A DNA stretch of 64,000 nt, from contig JAJOZX010008796.1 of the NCBI GenBank assembly GCA_023014485.1, forward strand, positions 62,001 to 126,000, read 5' to 3'. This DNA comes from Bathynomus jamesi (taxonomy: Eukaryota; Arthropoda; Malacostraca; Isopoda; Cirolanidae). Shown here piece by piece: positions 44,120 to 54,213 of this stretch (position 1 is the stretch's first letter; every line of letters begins with the position of its first letter). A model generated the notes under the pieces. It ran no database searches and was not told the DNA's origin. It worked only from the letters and a program-made list of their open reading frames with translations. The translations under genes were made by a program, and so were the position numbers.

Positions 44120-47100
44120 TCAGATACGATGGAGCAGATAGGAGTGAGTAAGGAAGAGGAGAACGGCTTCCGCTGAAAAGTGGGGGCCGTCGGCGAGTAT
44201 AGATCGTAGGCAGTTGGGTGTGGGGTTTTCGGCCGAGAGAGGGAAACACCTGCGACGGAGAGCGGCCAACTTTAAGCATTCCACCAGAAGGTGTAAGACA
44301 GTGATAGGGGTATGGCAGGTAGAGCAAAGCGGGGCTGGCGATTTCGCCATAAGGTGTCCGTGGGTGATGCGGGTGTGACCTATGCGGAGACGGGCTAGGA
44401 TTACTTCTTTATGGCGGGACCGGTGGAATGAAGAAGCCCAGTGTCCTATTTGCGGTTTGATCGTGTGGAGTTTATTTTGTGTGGCCTGGTCCCATTCCCG
44501 CTGCCATATGGAGCGGAAGTGGGAGCGGAAAGCCGGGAAGAAGTCGGAGAAGGGGAGGGGTCGGGAGGAGGCCGGCAGCAAGCAGGCCGTCTTTGCTGTG
44601 CGGTCCGCCGCCTCGTTACCCTGGATGCCGACATGAGCCGGGACCCAACAGAATACGATTGTCTTATGTTGGAAGATCGTTAAAAAGTGGAAGGTCTGCT
44701 GGATGGTACAGACGAGCGGGTGAGGGGAGTTAAATCTTTCTAGGGAGAGAAGTGCACTTTGGGAAACCGAATAAATGACAAAAGAGCTGGCAGAGTGGGT
44801 GCGCACAATATCGAGGGCCTCCGTTATGGCGAAAAGTTCCGCCGAAAAAACGGAGGCCTCGCGGGGCAGGCCGACGCTCCGGGAGAGCGGCTGGGACAGA
44901 ATCACCGCTGAGGAGGCCACACCAGCTTCCGAGCGGGAACCATCCGTGTAAATGGCGATTGCGTCCGGGTGTTGGGTTGCGTGTTCGCGGAAAAGTGACC
45001 TGTATATCATGGCGCTCGTGGTAGTCTTCGGTAGGGAACACAGATCTTTGCAGAACTTGATAGGGGTTAGGATCCAGGGGGGGTAGATGCTGAATGAAAT
45101 GGGGATAACTAAGGGGGCGGGCATGTTGAAAAGATCAAGGAAAGAGCGGACCGCTTCAGTGAAGTGCCAGCTCCGTCCCTGAGGTGGTAGTTCTAAAACC
45201 GCCGTGCCCAGAAGCGAAGAAGGTAGCCTCTGTGCACGGAGGTATGTCCGCATGAGGAGTAGACCCCGTCGGAGGGCGAGAGGGAGATGATCACATTCCA
45301 TATGGAGGCTGGAGGCTGGGGAGGAGCGGAAAGCACCGGTGGCGAGGCGGAGGCCTCTATTAAGTACCGGGTCCAGGATACGGAGGCGGGCGTTGGAGGC
45401 TGAACCATAAACTGCGCTACCATAGTCCAGCTTCGACTGTACTATGGAAGTATAAAGGCGAAGAAGAGAGCGTCGGTCTGCACCCCATGTGGTGTGAGAG
45501 AGGTGATCCAGGAGAGCGAGGGGGCGTCGAAGGGATTGCTTTAGGTGCTTGAGATGGGGAACCCAATTGAGCCGTCGGTCTAGGGTCATGCCCAGAAAAC
45601 GCGTGGAGGGTACCACCTCAAGAGGACTGCCGTATAATGTAACAGAGGGTAGAGGAAGGGTTGTGGGTCTTCTTCTACTGAAGACCATACACTTGGACTT
45701 AGGGATGGAGAGGCGGAAACCCACCGACGTCGCCCACCTTTCCACCCGGTAGATGGCGAGCTGCATTTGCCGTTGAACGACAGACGGTTCTCGCCCTGCG
45801 AAGTAGATTGCAAGGTCATCCGCGTAGATGGAAGAGCGGATTGTGGGTGGAAGGCATTGTGAGACCGTGTTCATCACGACAGAGAAGCAGAGAACACTGA
45901 GGATGCTTCCCTGTGGGACCCCGTCCTCCTGCACAAAGGTGTCAGAGACGACTGAGCCCACCCGGACTTTAAAGGTCCGAGAAGTAAGGAAGCCCCTGAT
46001 GAAGGTAGGCATGGCTCCGACAAGGCCCAGATGTCGGAGCTGACCGAGGATCATTGCTCGACGGGTGGTGTCATAGGCCTTCTGGATGTCGAAGAAGACT
46101 GACAGTACGAACTGTCTATTGTCGAAGGCATCCTGTATGTCTCGGCTGAGAAGCAGGAGGGGATCAGTGGTGGAGCGGAATTGTCTGAAGCCGGACTGGG
46201 TAGACGGGAAGGAATTGGTACGTTCAAGGACGAACGATAATCGCGTAGCGACCATTTTTTCGAGGATCTTGCAGGCACAACATGTCAGGGCGATTGGTCT
46301 GTAGTTTGTGGGGTCCAGGGAATCTTTGCCGGGCTTGGGGATAGGGATGACGTGGGCCTCCTTCCACCTAAAGGGGAAGGCACCCTCTATCCATATGCGA
46401 TTGTATAGGTCTCGCAGGAAAATTTGTAAGGTAGAGTGGAGGTGTTGGATCATGCCGTACGGAATACCGTCCGGGCCGGGACAAGGGGATCGTCGAGAGG
46501 CCAGTGCCGTCTGTAGTTCACGCATGGTAAACAATCGATTGTAGGTGCTGTCTATGGACGGTGGGGAGGGGCTATCGTCAGGGGCGGGTACGGGATTGGC
46601 TGCAGAGGAAGAAACGGCGGCGAAGGTAGAAGCAAGGTGGTCTGCCACCGACTTGGGCCCACATAGGAGTCCGTCGTTTGTCCGGAGGACCGGGGGTCGG
46701 GAGGGGACATGTCGCCTCTCGACGCCCCGCACCTTCTTCCAGATGGTAGCCGAAGGTGTGTTGGCGGTAATGCCGGACACAAAGGCACGCCAAGAGGCTC
46801 GGCGCGCTCTCTTCATTGTGCGGCGGGCGATGGCCCTGACCCGCTGCATCTCCGTGCGATGAATGGGGAGTCGCGTCCGGTAAAAGCGCCGAGTTGCCTT
46901 CTTCTTGGCGCGCACGGCCTCCGCGCACTCCGGGGTCCACCAAGGAACCCGTCGGGCGCGGGGGTAGGCGGAGGATTGTGGTACGCTTGTGCTTGCGGCC
47001 GTTAGAACGACGGACTCGAAGTATGCGACGCACTCGTCGATGGATGGGAAGTGGGCAGTTGTAAGGGTGGTATATGTGTTGTCGCGGAAGCGGGCCCAAT

Positions 47101-47905
47101 TCGCGTTGGTGGTAACCCACCTTACCGGTACCCGTACGGTCTGGTCGGGTCGACTGAGGGTGAGTAGAATGGGGAGATGGTCACTGCCATAGTCCTCTCG
47201 GAGGACTTGCCACGTGAAGTCTAGGAGGGCATCGGTTGATACGAGGGACAGGTCTATACAGGATGGAGTGCAGGTGGCGGCATGGTAGAATGTAGGAGAG
47301 CCATCGTTGAGGCATTCGAAGGAGAGCTCGGTCATGACGGATATCAGGGTTGGGGCCATATAGGTGGAGTGTGTGTCGCCCCACAAGGGGTGACGACTAT
47401 TGAAATCGCCCAGTAGTAGGAAGGGCCTGGGGAGTTGTTCCACGACTTCCACCAGGTCGTCGCGGGAGACTTGAGCGTGGGGGGGAAGGTAGATTGAATA
47501 AATGGTGTACTGTCTATCCAGGGAGAGCCGGACGGCAGTCACCTGTAGCGGGGACCGGATGGAGAGATTGTAGAAGGGGACTGCGTGGTGGACGAGGATG
47601 GCAGCTCTCCTTCGAGTGCAGGTAGGAGGCGGGGTGGCGACGCAGAAATAACCAGTGGGGCAGGGCATGGACCTGGTCCCCAGGATTAGCTCCTGGAGAC
47701 AGACACACACCGGACGGGAAGTGGCAATCAAGGAGTTAAGGCCTTCATAGTTTGCAAAGATTCCTCGACAGTTCCAGTGGACTATTGTGGTTTTTGGGGG
47801 ATCCATTAGTTGATGAAGGGGGATGGGTAAAGGTGTAGGCGCTAGGAGGTTGGAGTGTGAAGGAAGATCTGGAGTTCGCGAAACTGAAGGCTGGGTCGGG
47901 AGCAT
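44120..47905 (-). CDS. I/Nimb-type ORF2 polyprotein: EEP endonuclease, reverse transcriptase, RNase H
   Basis: The ORF has 1261 codons. The EEP endonuclease is at about 38-255 (VHWNCRGIFANYEGL, CVCLQEL, LLGDFNSRHPLWG, YGSDHLPIL). The RT is at about 510-760 (PGKDSLDPTNYRPIALT, FFDIQKAYDTTRR as motif A, DGVPQGSILSVLCFS as motif B, SIYADDLAIYF as motif C). RNase H is at about 1000-1125 (AIYTDGSRSEAGVAS, SAELFAITEAL, WVPAHVGIQGNEAADRTAK, with the Asp, Glu and Asp residues in place). A C-terminal Cys/His cluster (CSTC, HLLVEC) follows. A second possible start, MDPPKTT, lies 34 codons in, just before the endonuclease. All key residues I can check are present, so the enzyme could be active: it nicks target DNA and copies element RNA there. 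Confidence 0.9.
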   Translation of the reverse strand: MLPTQPSVSRTPDLPSHSNLLAPTPLPIPLHQLMDPPKTTIVHWNCRGIFANYEGLNSLIATSRPVCVCLQELILGTRSMPCPTGYFCVATPPPTCTRRRAAILVHHAVPFYNLSIRSPLQVTAVRLSLDRQYTIYSIYLPPHAQVSRDDLVEVVEQLPRPFLLLGDFNSRHPLWGDTHSTYMAPTLISVMTELSFECLNDGSPTFYHAATCTPSCIDLSLVSTDALLDFTWQVLREDYGSDHLPILLTLSRPDQTVRVPVRWVTTNANWARFRDNTYTTLTTAHFPSIDECVAYFESVVLTAASTSVPQSSAYPRARRVPWWTPECAEAVRAKKKATRRFYRTRLPIHRTEMQRVRAIARRTMKRARRASWRAFVSGITANTPSATIWKKVRGVERRHVPSRPPVLRTNDGLLCGPKSVADHLASTFAAVSSSAANPVPAPDDSPSPPSIDSTYNRLFTMRELQTALASRRSPCPGPDGIPYGMIQHLHSTLQIFLRDLYNRIWIEGAFPFRWKEAHVIPIPKPGKDSLDPTNYRPIALTCCACKILEKMVATRLSFVLERTNSFPSTQSGFRQFRSTTDPLLLLSRDIQDAFDNRQFVLSVFFDIQKAYDTTRRAMILGQLRHLGLVGAMPTFIRGFLTSRTFKVRVGSVVSDTFVQEDGVPQGSILSVLCFSVVMNTVSQCLPPTIRSSIYADDLAIYFAGREPSVVQRQMQLAIYRVERWATSVGFRLSIPKSKCMVFSRRRPTTLPLPSVTLYGSPLEVVPSTRFLGMTLDRRLNWVPHLKHLKQSLRRPLALLDHLSHTTWGADRRSLLRLYTSIVQSKLDYGSAVYGSASNARLRILDPVLNRGLRLATGAFRSSPASSLHMECDHLPLALRRGLLLMRTYLRAQRLPSSLLGTAVLELPPQGRSWHFTEAVRSFLDLFNMPAPLVIPISFSIYPPWILTPIKFCKDLCSLPKTTTSAMIYRSLFREHATQHPDAIAIYTDGSRSEAGVASSAVILSQPLSRSVGLPREASVFSAELFAITEALDIVRTHSASSFVIYSVSQSALLSLERFNSPHPLVCTIQQTFHFLTIFQHKTIVFCWVPAHVGIQGNEAADRTAKTACLLPASSRPLPFSDFFPAFRSHFRSIWQREWDQATQNKLHTIKPQIGHWASSFHRSRHKEVILARLRIGHTRITHGHLMAKSPAPLCSTCHTPITVLHLLVECLKLAALRRRCFPLSAENPTPNCLRSILADGPHFSAEAVLLFLTHSYLLHRI

Positions 47906-48195
47906 GGCTGGCTATCTACCGTTCACCAGGGAAGGAATCGGTCGGCCTGTCGAACCCTGCGGAGGTTGCGGGGTCGAGTCGGCCGAGCGAGACCGGAGGC
48001 GTGGATCACGGCAGGCAGAGGAACATCGTGGGCTGAGCGGGTCAGAAGTGCCTTGTCGGGCTTCTATGGTCGGGCCAGGGGGGGGCACGTTAACCCCAAA
48101 AGGGGCGCTACCCCGCCAGTCCGGGGTCTCACGGCGGACCCTAGGTGGTGACAGGGGGTACCAAAAAGACTGGGCGGGTGGGAGGGAGGGCGTAC

Positions 48196-50043
48196 TCAGG
48201 GTAGCTGATAAGGGGGGGTCGGGGATGTTGGGGGGGTAGGTACGATGGGGGTGGAAGGAGGTGAACCAGAGTGGTCTCGTGGAGGGGTGGAGAAAATGGC
48301 ACCAGGAGGCAAGGGCAGATCCAGGAGACTCATGGGCGTGGGCGCAGCCGAGCTTCCCTCGGTCACACCGTGCAGCTGCGCCAGAGCCGCATCCACTGGA
48401 TCCACTGGGCTGGGTCTCGTCGTACAGGGCGGGTCGTGGATTTCGGCCACTATTGTCAGAGTCTGTGGGGGTAGAACGGTGGGACTTCTACGATGGGGAG
48501 AGATGGACATAGTGGGCGTGGTGGGCGGTTTAAGGGTCCGAGCCGTCTTCTTGGTCTTAGGGGAAGAGGGAGAGAGACGTTGGGAGGCCGGAGGGTCTGG
48601 TGACACGCTCCGGCGTCTCCGCCTCGACGGCTTGCTCCGGGCGGCAGGTTCGGGCGTGTACAGGGGGTACTGGGAAGGCAGGGTTTGAGGTGGCTGGGAC
48701 CTGGAAACCCTGGTCCCAGACTCCTGGGGGATTCGTGGCAGGTGAGGTGCGGGAAGAAGAGGAACGGTAGGGGGACAGGGGACCGTCGGGTCCTGCGAGG
48801 ATTTGCTATGTGGGGAACAGGAAGCAGTGGCTGGGGGGGGTTTCGGCGGCAGGCCAGGGCGGCGTGCCGAGATGATAGAGCCGAGAGCAGCGGCATAGGA
48901 CACCCCCGGCCTCACCTCCCGACTCCGCACCCTGTCGCGTGCCTCACGGGGGCTAAGGAAGTCCGTCACCTGTAGGCCTCGGACCTCCTTCTCGAACCTG
49001 AAGAAAAGGCATTCTCGGGATGAAGAGGGATGTGCGCCTTCACAGTTCGAGCATTTGGGTGTGTTGGGGCACCTGTCAGGGTGGGCGGGTCGTCCACAGT
49101 GAACACATAATGGATGCGGCTGTCGACAAGCAGAGCTGACGTGTCCGAATTTATTGCATTTGAAGCAACGGGTCGGGTCTGGGACGTATGGGCGGATAGA
49201 AAACTCGCATGAGGCGCGGTCTCCCATACCCCATACAATACGGCCAGGGGGGATTAGTGAGTTAAAAGTAAGGAGCAGACGTGGGGTGGGGGAGGGGGTG
49301 CCTCCCTGTCGGGATGTGAAACGATAGATCTTAGTAACTCCTTGGGGTGCGAGATCCTCCAGGAGCTCGTTCACTGCGACCGACAGTAGGCGGGTGGCGT
49401 AAATAGTGCCCTGACTCTGGTTCAGGCGAGGGTGTGGGGAAACGGACACCGAGCATTCAAGGACCTCAGTGATGGAGAGTAGGGCTTTCGTTTCTGCGGC
49501 TGAGCGTGATTTTACGAGGAGGGAGCCATCCCTCTGTGGGCGTACGTCATAGCGGCTGGAGTTGCTGTGGGTTCGGATCGCCTGGAACGTCCGTTCAGAG
49601 TTGTTCGGGAGGGACCCAGATGTAGGCCGAATCACCAAGAATTTGTGGATACTTGGAAGGGAGAGGGAGGCTGTAGAGTCGAAATGTACTGGAATATTCA
49701 ACGGTCGGTAGGACGGCCGTGAATGCCGGCTCCCCCGTCCGCCGCGAGGCTCTCTCCGCGGGGAGGTGGGCTGACGGCGGGTGAGGGGGGCATATGGGGA
49801 GAGCAAGAAGCCGGGTTGTGGGGGCAACTCCTCGGTGGAACTTGACTTGCCCGAAGGTGGCTGAAGTGGGCTGGGGCGAGGCCCCTGCTCTAGAGAGTGT
49901 AGGTCCAAGGGCGTAGTCGAGGGACGGACTGGGGTCGGCAACGGAAAAGGAGAGTGCAAGCGTTCCGCTTCAACAGGGGGGTCAACCCCATTAGGTTGCG
50001 GTCTTCCAGTGGTAAAGGACTCGAGGGCCTGGTTGCCCACCAC
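48196..50043 (-). CDS. I/Nimb-type ORF1 protein with zinc knuckles
   Basis: The ORF has 615 codons. The N-terminal 120 residues are Pro/Ser/Arg-rich and of low complexity. A middle domain of about 170 residues (from about FLVIRPTSGSLPNN) looks like the RNA-recognition type domain usual in ORF1 of this superfamily, though I identify it mainly by position. Then come Cys knuckles: CFKCNKFGHVSSAC, CVHCGRPAHPDRC and CSNCEGAHPSSSREC. The C-terminal 230 residues are Pro/Ser-rich. Such proteins bind element RNA. ORF2 begins 290 bases downstream. Confidence 0.85.
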   Translation of the reverse strand: MVGNQALESFTTGRPQPNGVDPPVEAERLHSPFPLPTPVRPSTTPLDLHSLEQGPRPSPLQPPSGKSSSTEELPPQPGFLLSPYAPLTRRQPTSPRREPRGGRGSRHSRPSYRPLNIPVHFDSTASLSLPSIHKFLVIRPTSGSLPNNSERTFQAIRTHSNSSRYDVRPQRDGSLLVKSRSAAETKALLSITEVLECSVSVSPHPRLNQSQGTIYATRLLSVAVNELLEDLAPQGVTKIYRFTSRQGGTPSPTPRLLLTFNSLIPPGRIVWGMGDRASCEFSIRPYVPDPTRCFKCNKFGHVSSACRQPHPLCVHCGRPAHPDRCPNTPKCSNCEGAHPSSSRECLFFRFEKEVRGLQVTDFLSPREARDRVRSREVRPGVSYAAALGSIISARRPGLPPKPPPATASCSPHSKSSQDPTVPCPPTVPLLPAPHLPRIPQESGTRVSRSQPPQTLPSQYPLYTPEPAARSKPSRRRRRSVSPDPPASQRLSPSSPKTKKTARTLKPPTTPTMSISPHRRSPTVLPPQTLTIVAEIHDPPCTTRPSPVDPVDAALAQLHGVTEGSSAAPTPMSLLDLPLPPGAIFSTPPRDHSGSPPSTPIVPTPPTSPTPPYQLP

Positions 50044-50597
50044 CCGAGTGTTGAGAGGAGTAGTAGTCCGGGAATGAGAAGCAGTAGTCGTAAGCCGGGG
50101 GGGAAGTGTCCATAGCTAAACAAAAAAGAACTTCATCCCCCGCGCGCATCCAGCCACCACCGACTCCAACAAGGGAAAGGCGAAGTGTGGGCACACTTGG
50201 TCCCACCGCCGATGGATGTCACGCAGGGGAGATACACCCGCACCCAGTCCCTGTGCCTGAAAGGCAGCCACTCTCATCCAACGCGCGGTGAAAAGTGGCA
50301 GGGACAGGGTTTGGGTTTGGTTGGAAAGCGACAAGGGTGCAGGGCAACCACCTCCCACACCCAAGGGCCAAGGAAAGGGTCAAAATCAAGGTCCAAAGAA
50401 CAACGCCAAAAAAAACAGGGAGAAGCCAGAAAGAATGGGTTAAAGGAGAAAGAAAGAAAAAGAAGCAGGAGATCAGCCGGGTCCCCAAACGGGCCCAATG
50501 ATCCACGAGGGCAGAGAAAGCCCTTACACCGAAGAAAGGTGTATTCCCACATTCGCCACAGAGGGACGCGCCCTATAGCTCCGGACAAAGCAAAGGG
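50044..50597 (-). promoter_or_regulatory. 5' UTR of the I/Nimb-type element
   Basis: This lies between the ORF1 start and the target-site duplication, about 550 bp. It is a purine/pyrimidine-skewed stretch (A- and G-rich on the + strand around 50390-50480) with no convincing ORF on the element strand. The internal promoter should lie here, near the 5' end. Confidence 0.5.
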
Positions 50598-50610
50598 ATT
50601 ATTAATATAT

Positions 50611-51826
50611 ACAGGCCCCTATGTTAGGTTAGGTTAAGTAACTGCGTAATGTTCGTACATAGCACGTACGTACACTGCTTGTACGTATGTATTATACACG
50701 TGTATATAAAAAGAGGGAGTGTGTACCGTGAATGTGTACACATTTGATGCTTAAATTGAATTGTCTCGTTTTCATCTTACCTTCACCGTCGTCGTGTTCG
50801 GGTCGGGGCCGTGAAGGGAAAACGTCTTCATAAAATATATCCACTCCAGACTGCTTAAAAGTCTCCACCCAAATCTCTTTTGCTTCCAAATTGTGTAATC
50901 GAACGTGGGCGAAGTAATAGTGTCCATAATTTGGATAATGCTGAAAAAGAGGAAAGAAAACAAATGTTAAATTTAACCTTTTTTAAAACGACTTTTTTTT
51001 ACATTAAAACGAAAACATTCGCAATTTTCATCTTTATTGAAACGAACACGCGTACGCGCAATGTTCGTTTTCCATACAGAACCGCGACATTTCACGCGTT
51101 CATTTCTGTATCACGACACTCGCCCAATTTTTAAAACCAAACTTAGCTTAGCCTAACCTTACCTAACCTAGCCCAGCGAAACCTAACCTAGCTTATCTTA
51201 GCCTAACCTTACCTAGCCTAGCTTAGCCAAACGTAACCTATCCTAGTATAGCCTAACCTAAATTATATCCCCTTTTTTTCCGGCTAAAAGATACCATTTA
51301 TAAATATAATTCACCGCGACACAATGTCGGGATACGCACGTCGTTTAAAAGTTAAATTTAAAAAGACGTAAAGCGTCACCACATTTTTTGATAAAAAGAC
51401 ATCTTTTATCCTTATATTAAAATATTTTTGCGCACCACATTTTAATCGAACCTTTTTAATTAATTAATTAATTTAACCTTTATTAATTAATGGCTTCCTT
51501 TAAAAGGGGAAAAATTAACCTCAATTTACCTTTTCCTCAAAGAGGGAAATATTCAAATTACACTGGCCAACAAAATGAAACTTTTTTTTCTCATCACAAA
51601 CATGATCACACTTTTCTTAATGCATTTGTCCCGCTGATTCCGAATCTGGTTTTATTTTGTTTCTAGCACGTAGAGTTATATAGATACACTGGTTTTGATA
51701 TTTTTAAGTTTTTGATATTGCTATAAGAAAATTTATGGATGTATAGATCACACTTAGGAATGCTAAACAACAAATACATCATATACCTTATTCAATGTAC
51801 TTATAAATAAAGAATATATACATTAT
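50611..51826. other. AT-rich non-coding stretch with degenerate CCTAA-type repeats
   Basis: No gene is seen. 50624-50636 reads TTAGGTTAGGTTA, and 51140-51270 is a degenerate array of CCTAACC/CTTAGCC units. These look like eroded telomere-type or dispersed TTAGG repeats. The rest is plain AT-rich sequence. Confidence 0.6.
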
Positions 51827-51832
51827 TTTATT
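51827..51832 (-). terminator. Possible polyadenylation signal overlapping the stop codon
   Basis: AATAAA on the minus strand overlaps the TAA stop of the 561-codon ORF by two bases. In this AT-rich DNA it may be chance. Confidence 0.3.
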
Positions 51833-53516
51833 AAAAGCGCTGTGAGTGTGATTTCCTTTTGTAAATTTGGCCTGGATTGTCACGATACAGCATCCAACAA
51901 TGGTCCGCCATCATGCTTTCATTCCAATATCCTTGGTAGCGCTTCTCCATCATCTGAATATCTTGATGGAAGCGCTCTCCTTGCTCGTCACTCACTGCAC
52001 CAAGGTTTTCAGGAAAGAAATCTAAGTGGGAATGCAGGAAGTGAATTTTTAACGACATTCGACACTCCATTTCTTTGAAGGCATCAAGGAGGTTCTTGAC
52101 TCCATCCTTATACGCAGGTGACTTGTTGCTTCCAAGAAAGTTTTCACATATCCATTTGAACGCCAGCCAAGCCTTCAATTCCAGCGGACTTAGGACTTTT
52201 TCAAATTCAGTGTCATTCAAAACCTCCCTTATTTGTGGCCCAACAAAAATTCCTTCCTTCAATTTTGCTGCAGTAACCTTCGGAAATTTCCTTGAAAGGT
52301 ATTGTAACCCTTCAGAATTGACTTTACCCATTGCTTTAACAAAATTCTTCATTAAACCAAGTTTAATGTGAAGAGGTGGCAGATAGATCTTTTGGGGATC
52401 CACTAAAGGGACAGACTGGACATTGCTTATCCCTGGGACATATGTATACCTAAGTGGCCAGTCACTTTTGGTGTAATGTTCTATAGTGGCGCGACTGTCC
52501 CACAGGCAAAGGAAACAACAAAATTTTGTGAATCCTGACTGCATACCCATAAGCATTCCTATAACTTTTAGATCTTCACAAACATTCCATTGATGACTGT
52601 CGTATTTGATTGCCTTAAGTAGTATATCCATATTGTCATATGTCTCTTTTAGATGGACGGAATGGGCAATGGGGATGGATGGCATTATATTACCATTATG
52701 CAAAAGAACTGCTTTCAGGCTTCTCTGCGACGAATCAATAAAGAGGCGCCACTCAGATTCCACATACGTCTGAGATATGGCTGCAAATAGTCCATTGATA
52801 TCATGGCAATAACAGAGAGGACCGTCTACTGAAAAGAATGCTGTTAATTCAAAATTCCGCTTTCGGTAGTAACTAATACGAACATTGTTCTCAAGTAAAT
52901 TGTTCTCCTTTAGTCTTGAGGCGAGAAGCTCTGATTTCTCTTTAGACAGCGATAAGTCTCTAACAAGATCATTCAACTGTCCTTGGGTTAACTTTTTAGG
53001 CTCTAAATGTCTACCTTCAAAAGTGTACTCTGGTTCTGTAGATGGTCCGGAAACGCCAGTTGCACCTTCATCACTTTCCATGTCATCTATGATAGAATCT
53101 AGCCTATCACTTGGGGGAATTGGAATGGGCAATGTTTCATCATGTTTTACTGGTCTACGTGCTGAATCCAAGTTTGGATATACAATCTGATGTTTGTTCT
53201 TGGCAGAAAACCCCATTAAGTTCACACTACAAAAATAACAGTCTTCATGATGATCTCTCGGCTCCCTCCATATCATGGGTATGGCAAATGGCATTGAAGC
53301 TTTCTTTTTGTTAAGCCAATCACGTAATCCATTTGAACAGCCAGAACAGATTTGATGTGGCGCCCATGGTTTATCTTGGTCACCTAGATGGCAACCAAAG
53401 TATAGCTTGTATATTTTCTTAATGTCGGTTGTAATACTTCGTCGCTGTGTTTTAGTTGTCAACTGGCCGCATACGAAACAGAACTTGTCGGGGTCATTCT
53501 TACATTGTCGAGGCAT
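51831..53516 (-). CDS. Uncharacterised multicopy-family protein with zinc-binding motifs, possible transposase relative, intact
   Basis: The ORF has 561 codons without introns, starting at the ATG of MPRQCKNDPDKFC; the frame opens 39 codons earlier, but the relative at 60062-62650 also begins at this position. The N-terminus has two Cys pairs (CFVCG; HQICSGC) and the motif YFGCHLGDQDKPWAPH, then MPFAIPMIWREP and a third pair CYFC. The C-terminal half has FIDSSQRSLK, CCFLCLWDSR, LPPLHIKLGLMKNFVK and EQGERFHQDIQMMEKRYQGY. From memory, proteins like this occur in many copies in arthropod and cnidarian genomes and have no assigned function. The spaced Asp, His/Asp and Glu motifs could be an RNase-H-like transposase core, which is inference. 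Confidence 0.7.
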   Translation of the reverse strand: MPRQCKNDPDKFCFVCGQLTTKTQRRSITTDIKKIYKLYFGCHLGDQDKPWAPHQICSGCSNGLRDWLNKKKASMPFAIPMIWREPRDHHEDCYFCSVNLMGFSAKNKHQIVYPNLDSARRPVKHDETLPIPIPPSDRLDSIIDDMESDEGATGVSGPSTEPEYTFEGRHLEPKKLTQGQLNDLVRDLSLSKEKSELLASRLKENNLLENNVRISYYRKRNFELTAFFSVDGPLCYCHDINGLFAAISQTYVESEWRLFIDSSQRSLKAVLLHNGNIMPSIPIAHSVHLKETYDNMDILLKAIKYDSHQWNVCEDLKVIGMLMGMQSGFTKFCCFLCLWDSRATIEHYTKSDWPLRYTYVPGISNVQSVPLVDPQKIYLPPLHIKLGLMKNFVKAMGKVNSEGLQYLSRKFPKVTAAKLKEGIFVGPQIREVLNDTEFEKVLSPLELKAWLAFKWICENFLGSNKSPAYKDGVKNLLDAFKEMECRMSLKIHFLHSHLDFFPENLGAVSDEQGERFHQDIQMMEKRYQGYWNESMMADHCWMLYRDNPGQIYKRKSHSQRF

Positions 53517-53875
53517 GTTGACTGACCTGAGCAAACTATAAATTAAAAAAAATGTACACCAACTTGACACAACAAGTTCTTGGACTGGACTGATCTTTTG
53601 ACACACAAAGCACGGCGTTGTTGCCTGAATCACAATGCTGCTAGACGTAAAAGCTCACACCTGAAATACATAAGATGTATAATTAAGATAATTGAAATAA
53701 ATAAGATGAATAAACTAAAAAAACACAATAAAATAAACACAATCAAATGTTGAAATATTAGTATTTTGCCTATTTAAAATGGTTAAATCTGTGTAGTTAT
53801 ATATATGCCTTCATCTTGAAAACTATACGTGCTAGAAAAAATCTGAATGCAGTTTTGGAATCAGCGTGAAAAATG
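53517..53875. other. Upstream region of the 561-codon gene
   Basis: On the minus strand a pyrimidine-rich stretch ending TTTGCTCAG lies ten bases before the ATG and looks like a splice acceptor, so a 5' untranslated exon further up is possible. Otherwise the stretch is AT-rich with no gene seen. Confidence 0.4.
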
Positions 53876-54213
53876 CTATCCAGCCACCACAAATTTTACT
53901 CTGATGAAAAATCTTTGTTGACCAGTGTTATCAACGTATTGTTTGAAGCCACCAGAAAGGGTATCGGAGAGTTGCGAACCTTCGTCGCATTTGTCCTTCT
54001 TCAGATAAAAACGATAACCCCGAACACGAACTGAATCAAGGGAACGTCCCTCATCTGTGATGTTTCTGCACACGATCAAAGATGTCGATCCCAAAGTAAC
54101 GTTTAGTTTAAAATCAGTCCCTGAGTAAAACATGATCGTGGAAAGTTTTCCTTCGAATATTGAAGGAAAAGTCAATTTTTCCCAAGATCGTTCAGTGAAG
54201 TAATATTTCCAAC
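53876..54213 (-). CDS. Possible last exon of a host secreted or surface glycoprotein
   Basis: On the minus strand CATTTTTAG precedes 54213 and the frame then reads without a stop for 111 codons (WKYYFTERSWEKLTF, ending KFVVAG) to TAG 53876-53878. It contains NVT and NIT N-glycosylation sites and a few Cys, with alternating hydrophobic residues typical of beta-strands. I do not recognise the family. A similar style of exon lies at 57225-57617, also on the minus strand and also entered after two bases of a codon. The exon phases of the two do not join directly. Confidence 0.4.

Larger units (their letters stand above)
43943..50610 (-). mobile_element. Full-length I/Nimb-type non-LTR retrotransposon with target-site duplication
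   Basis: The element runs on the minus strand from about 50597 (CCCTTTGCTTTGTCC) to an A-rich tail at 43955-43978 (seen as TTTTTTG and TTTTTTTTTTG runs on the + strand). The flanking 12-13 bp ATTATTAATATAT is present on both sides (43943-43955 and 50598-50610). Inside are a 5' UTR of about 550 bp, ORF1, a gap of 290 bp and ORF2. Both ORFs are uninterrupted. The RNase H domain together with CCHC ORF1 points to the I superfamily; the exact clade needs a tree. It is GC-rich against its surroundings. Confidence 0.85.

Noticed and set aside
45549..47192. Plus-strand frames of 60-105 codons across 44.1-50 kb
   Set aside because: Shadows of the long minus-strand I/Nimb ORFs in GC-rich sequence.
53517..53633. 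Upstream 39 codons as part of the 561-codon protein
   Set aside because: The related copy begins at the same internal Met, and a splice-acceptor-like sequence lies just before it.
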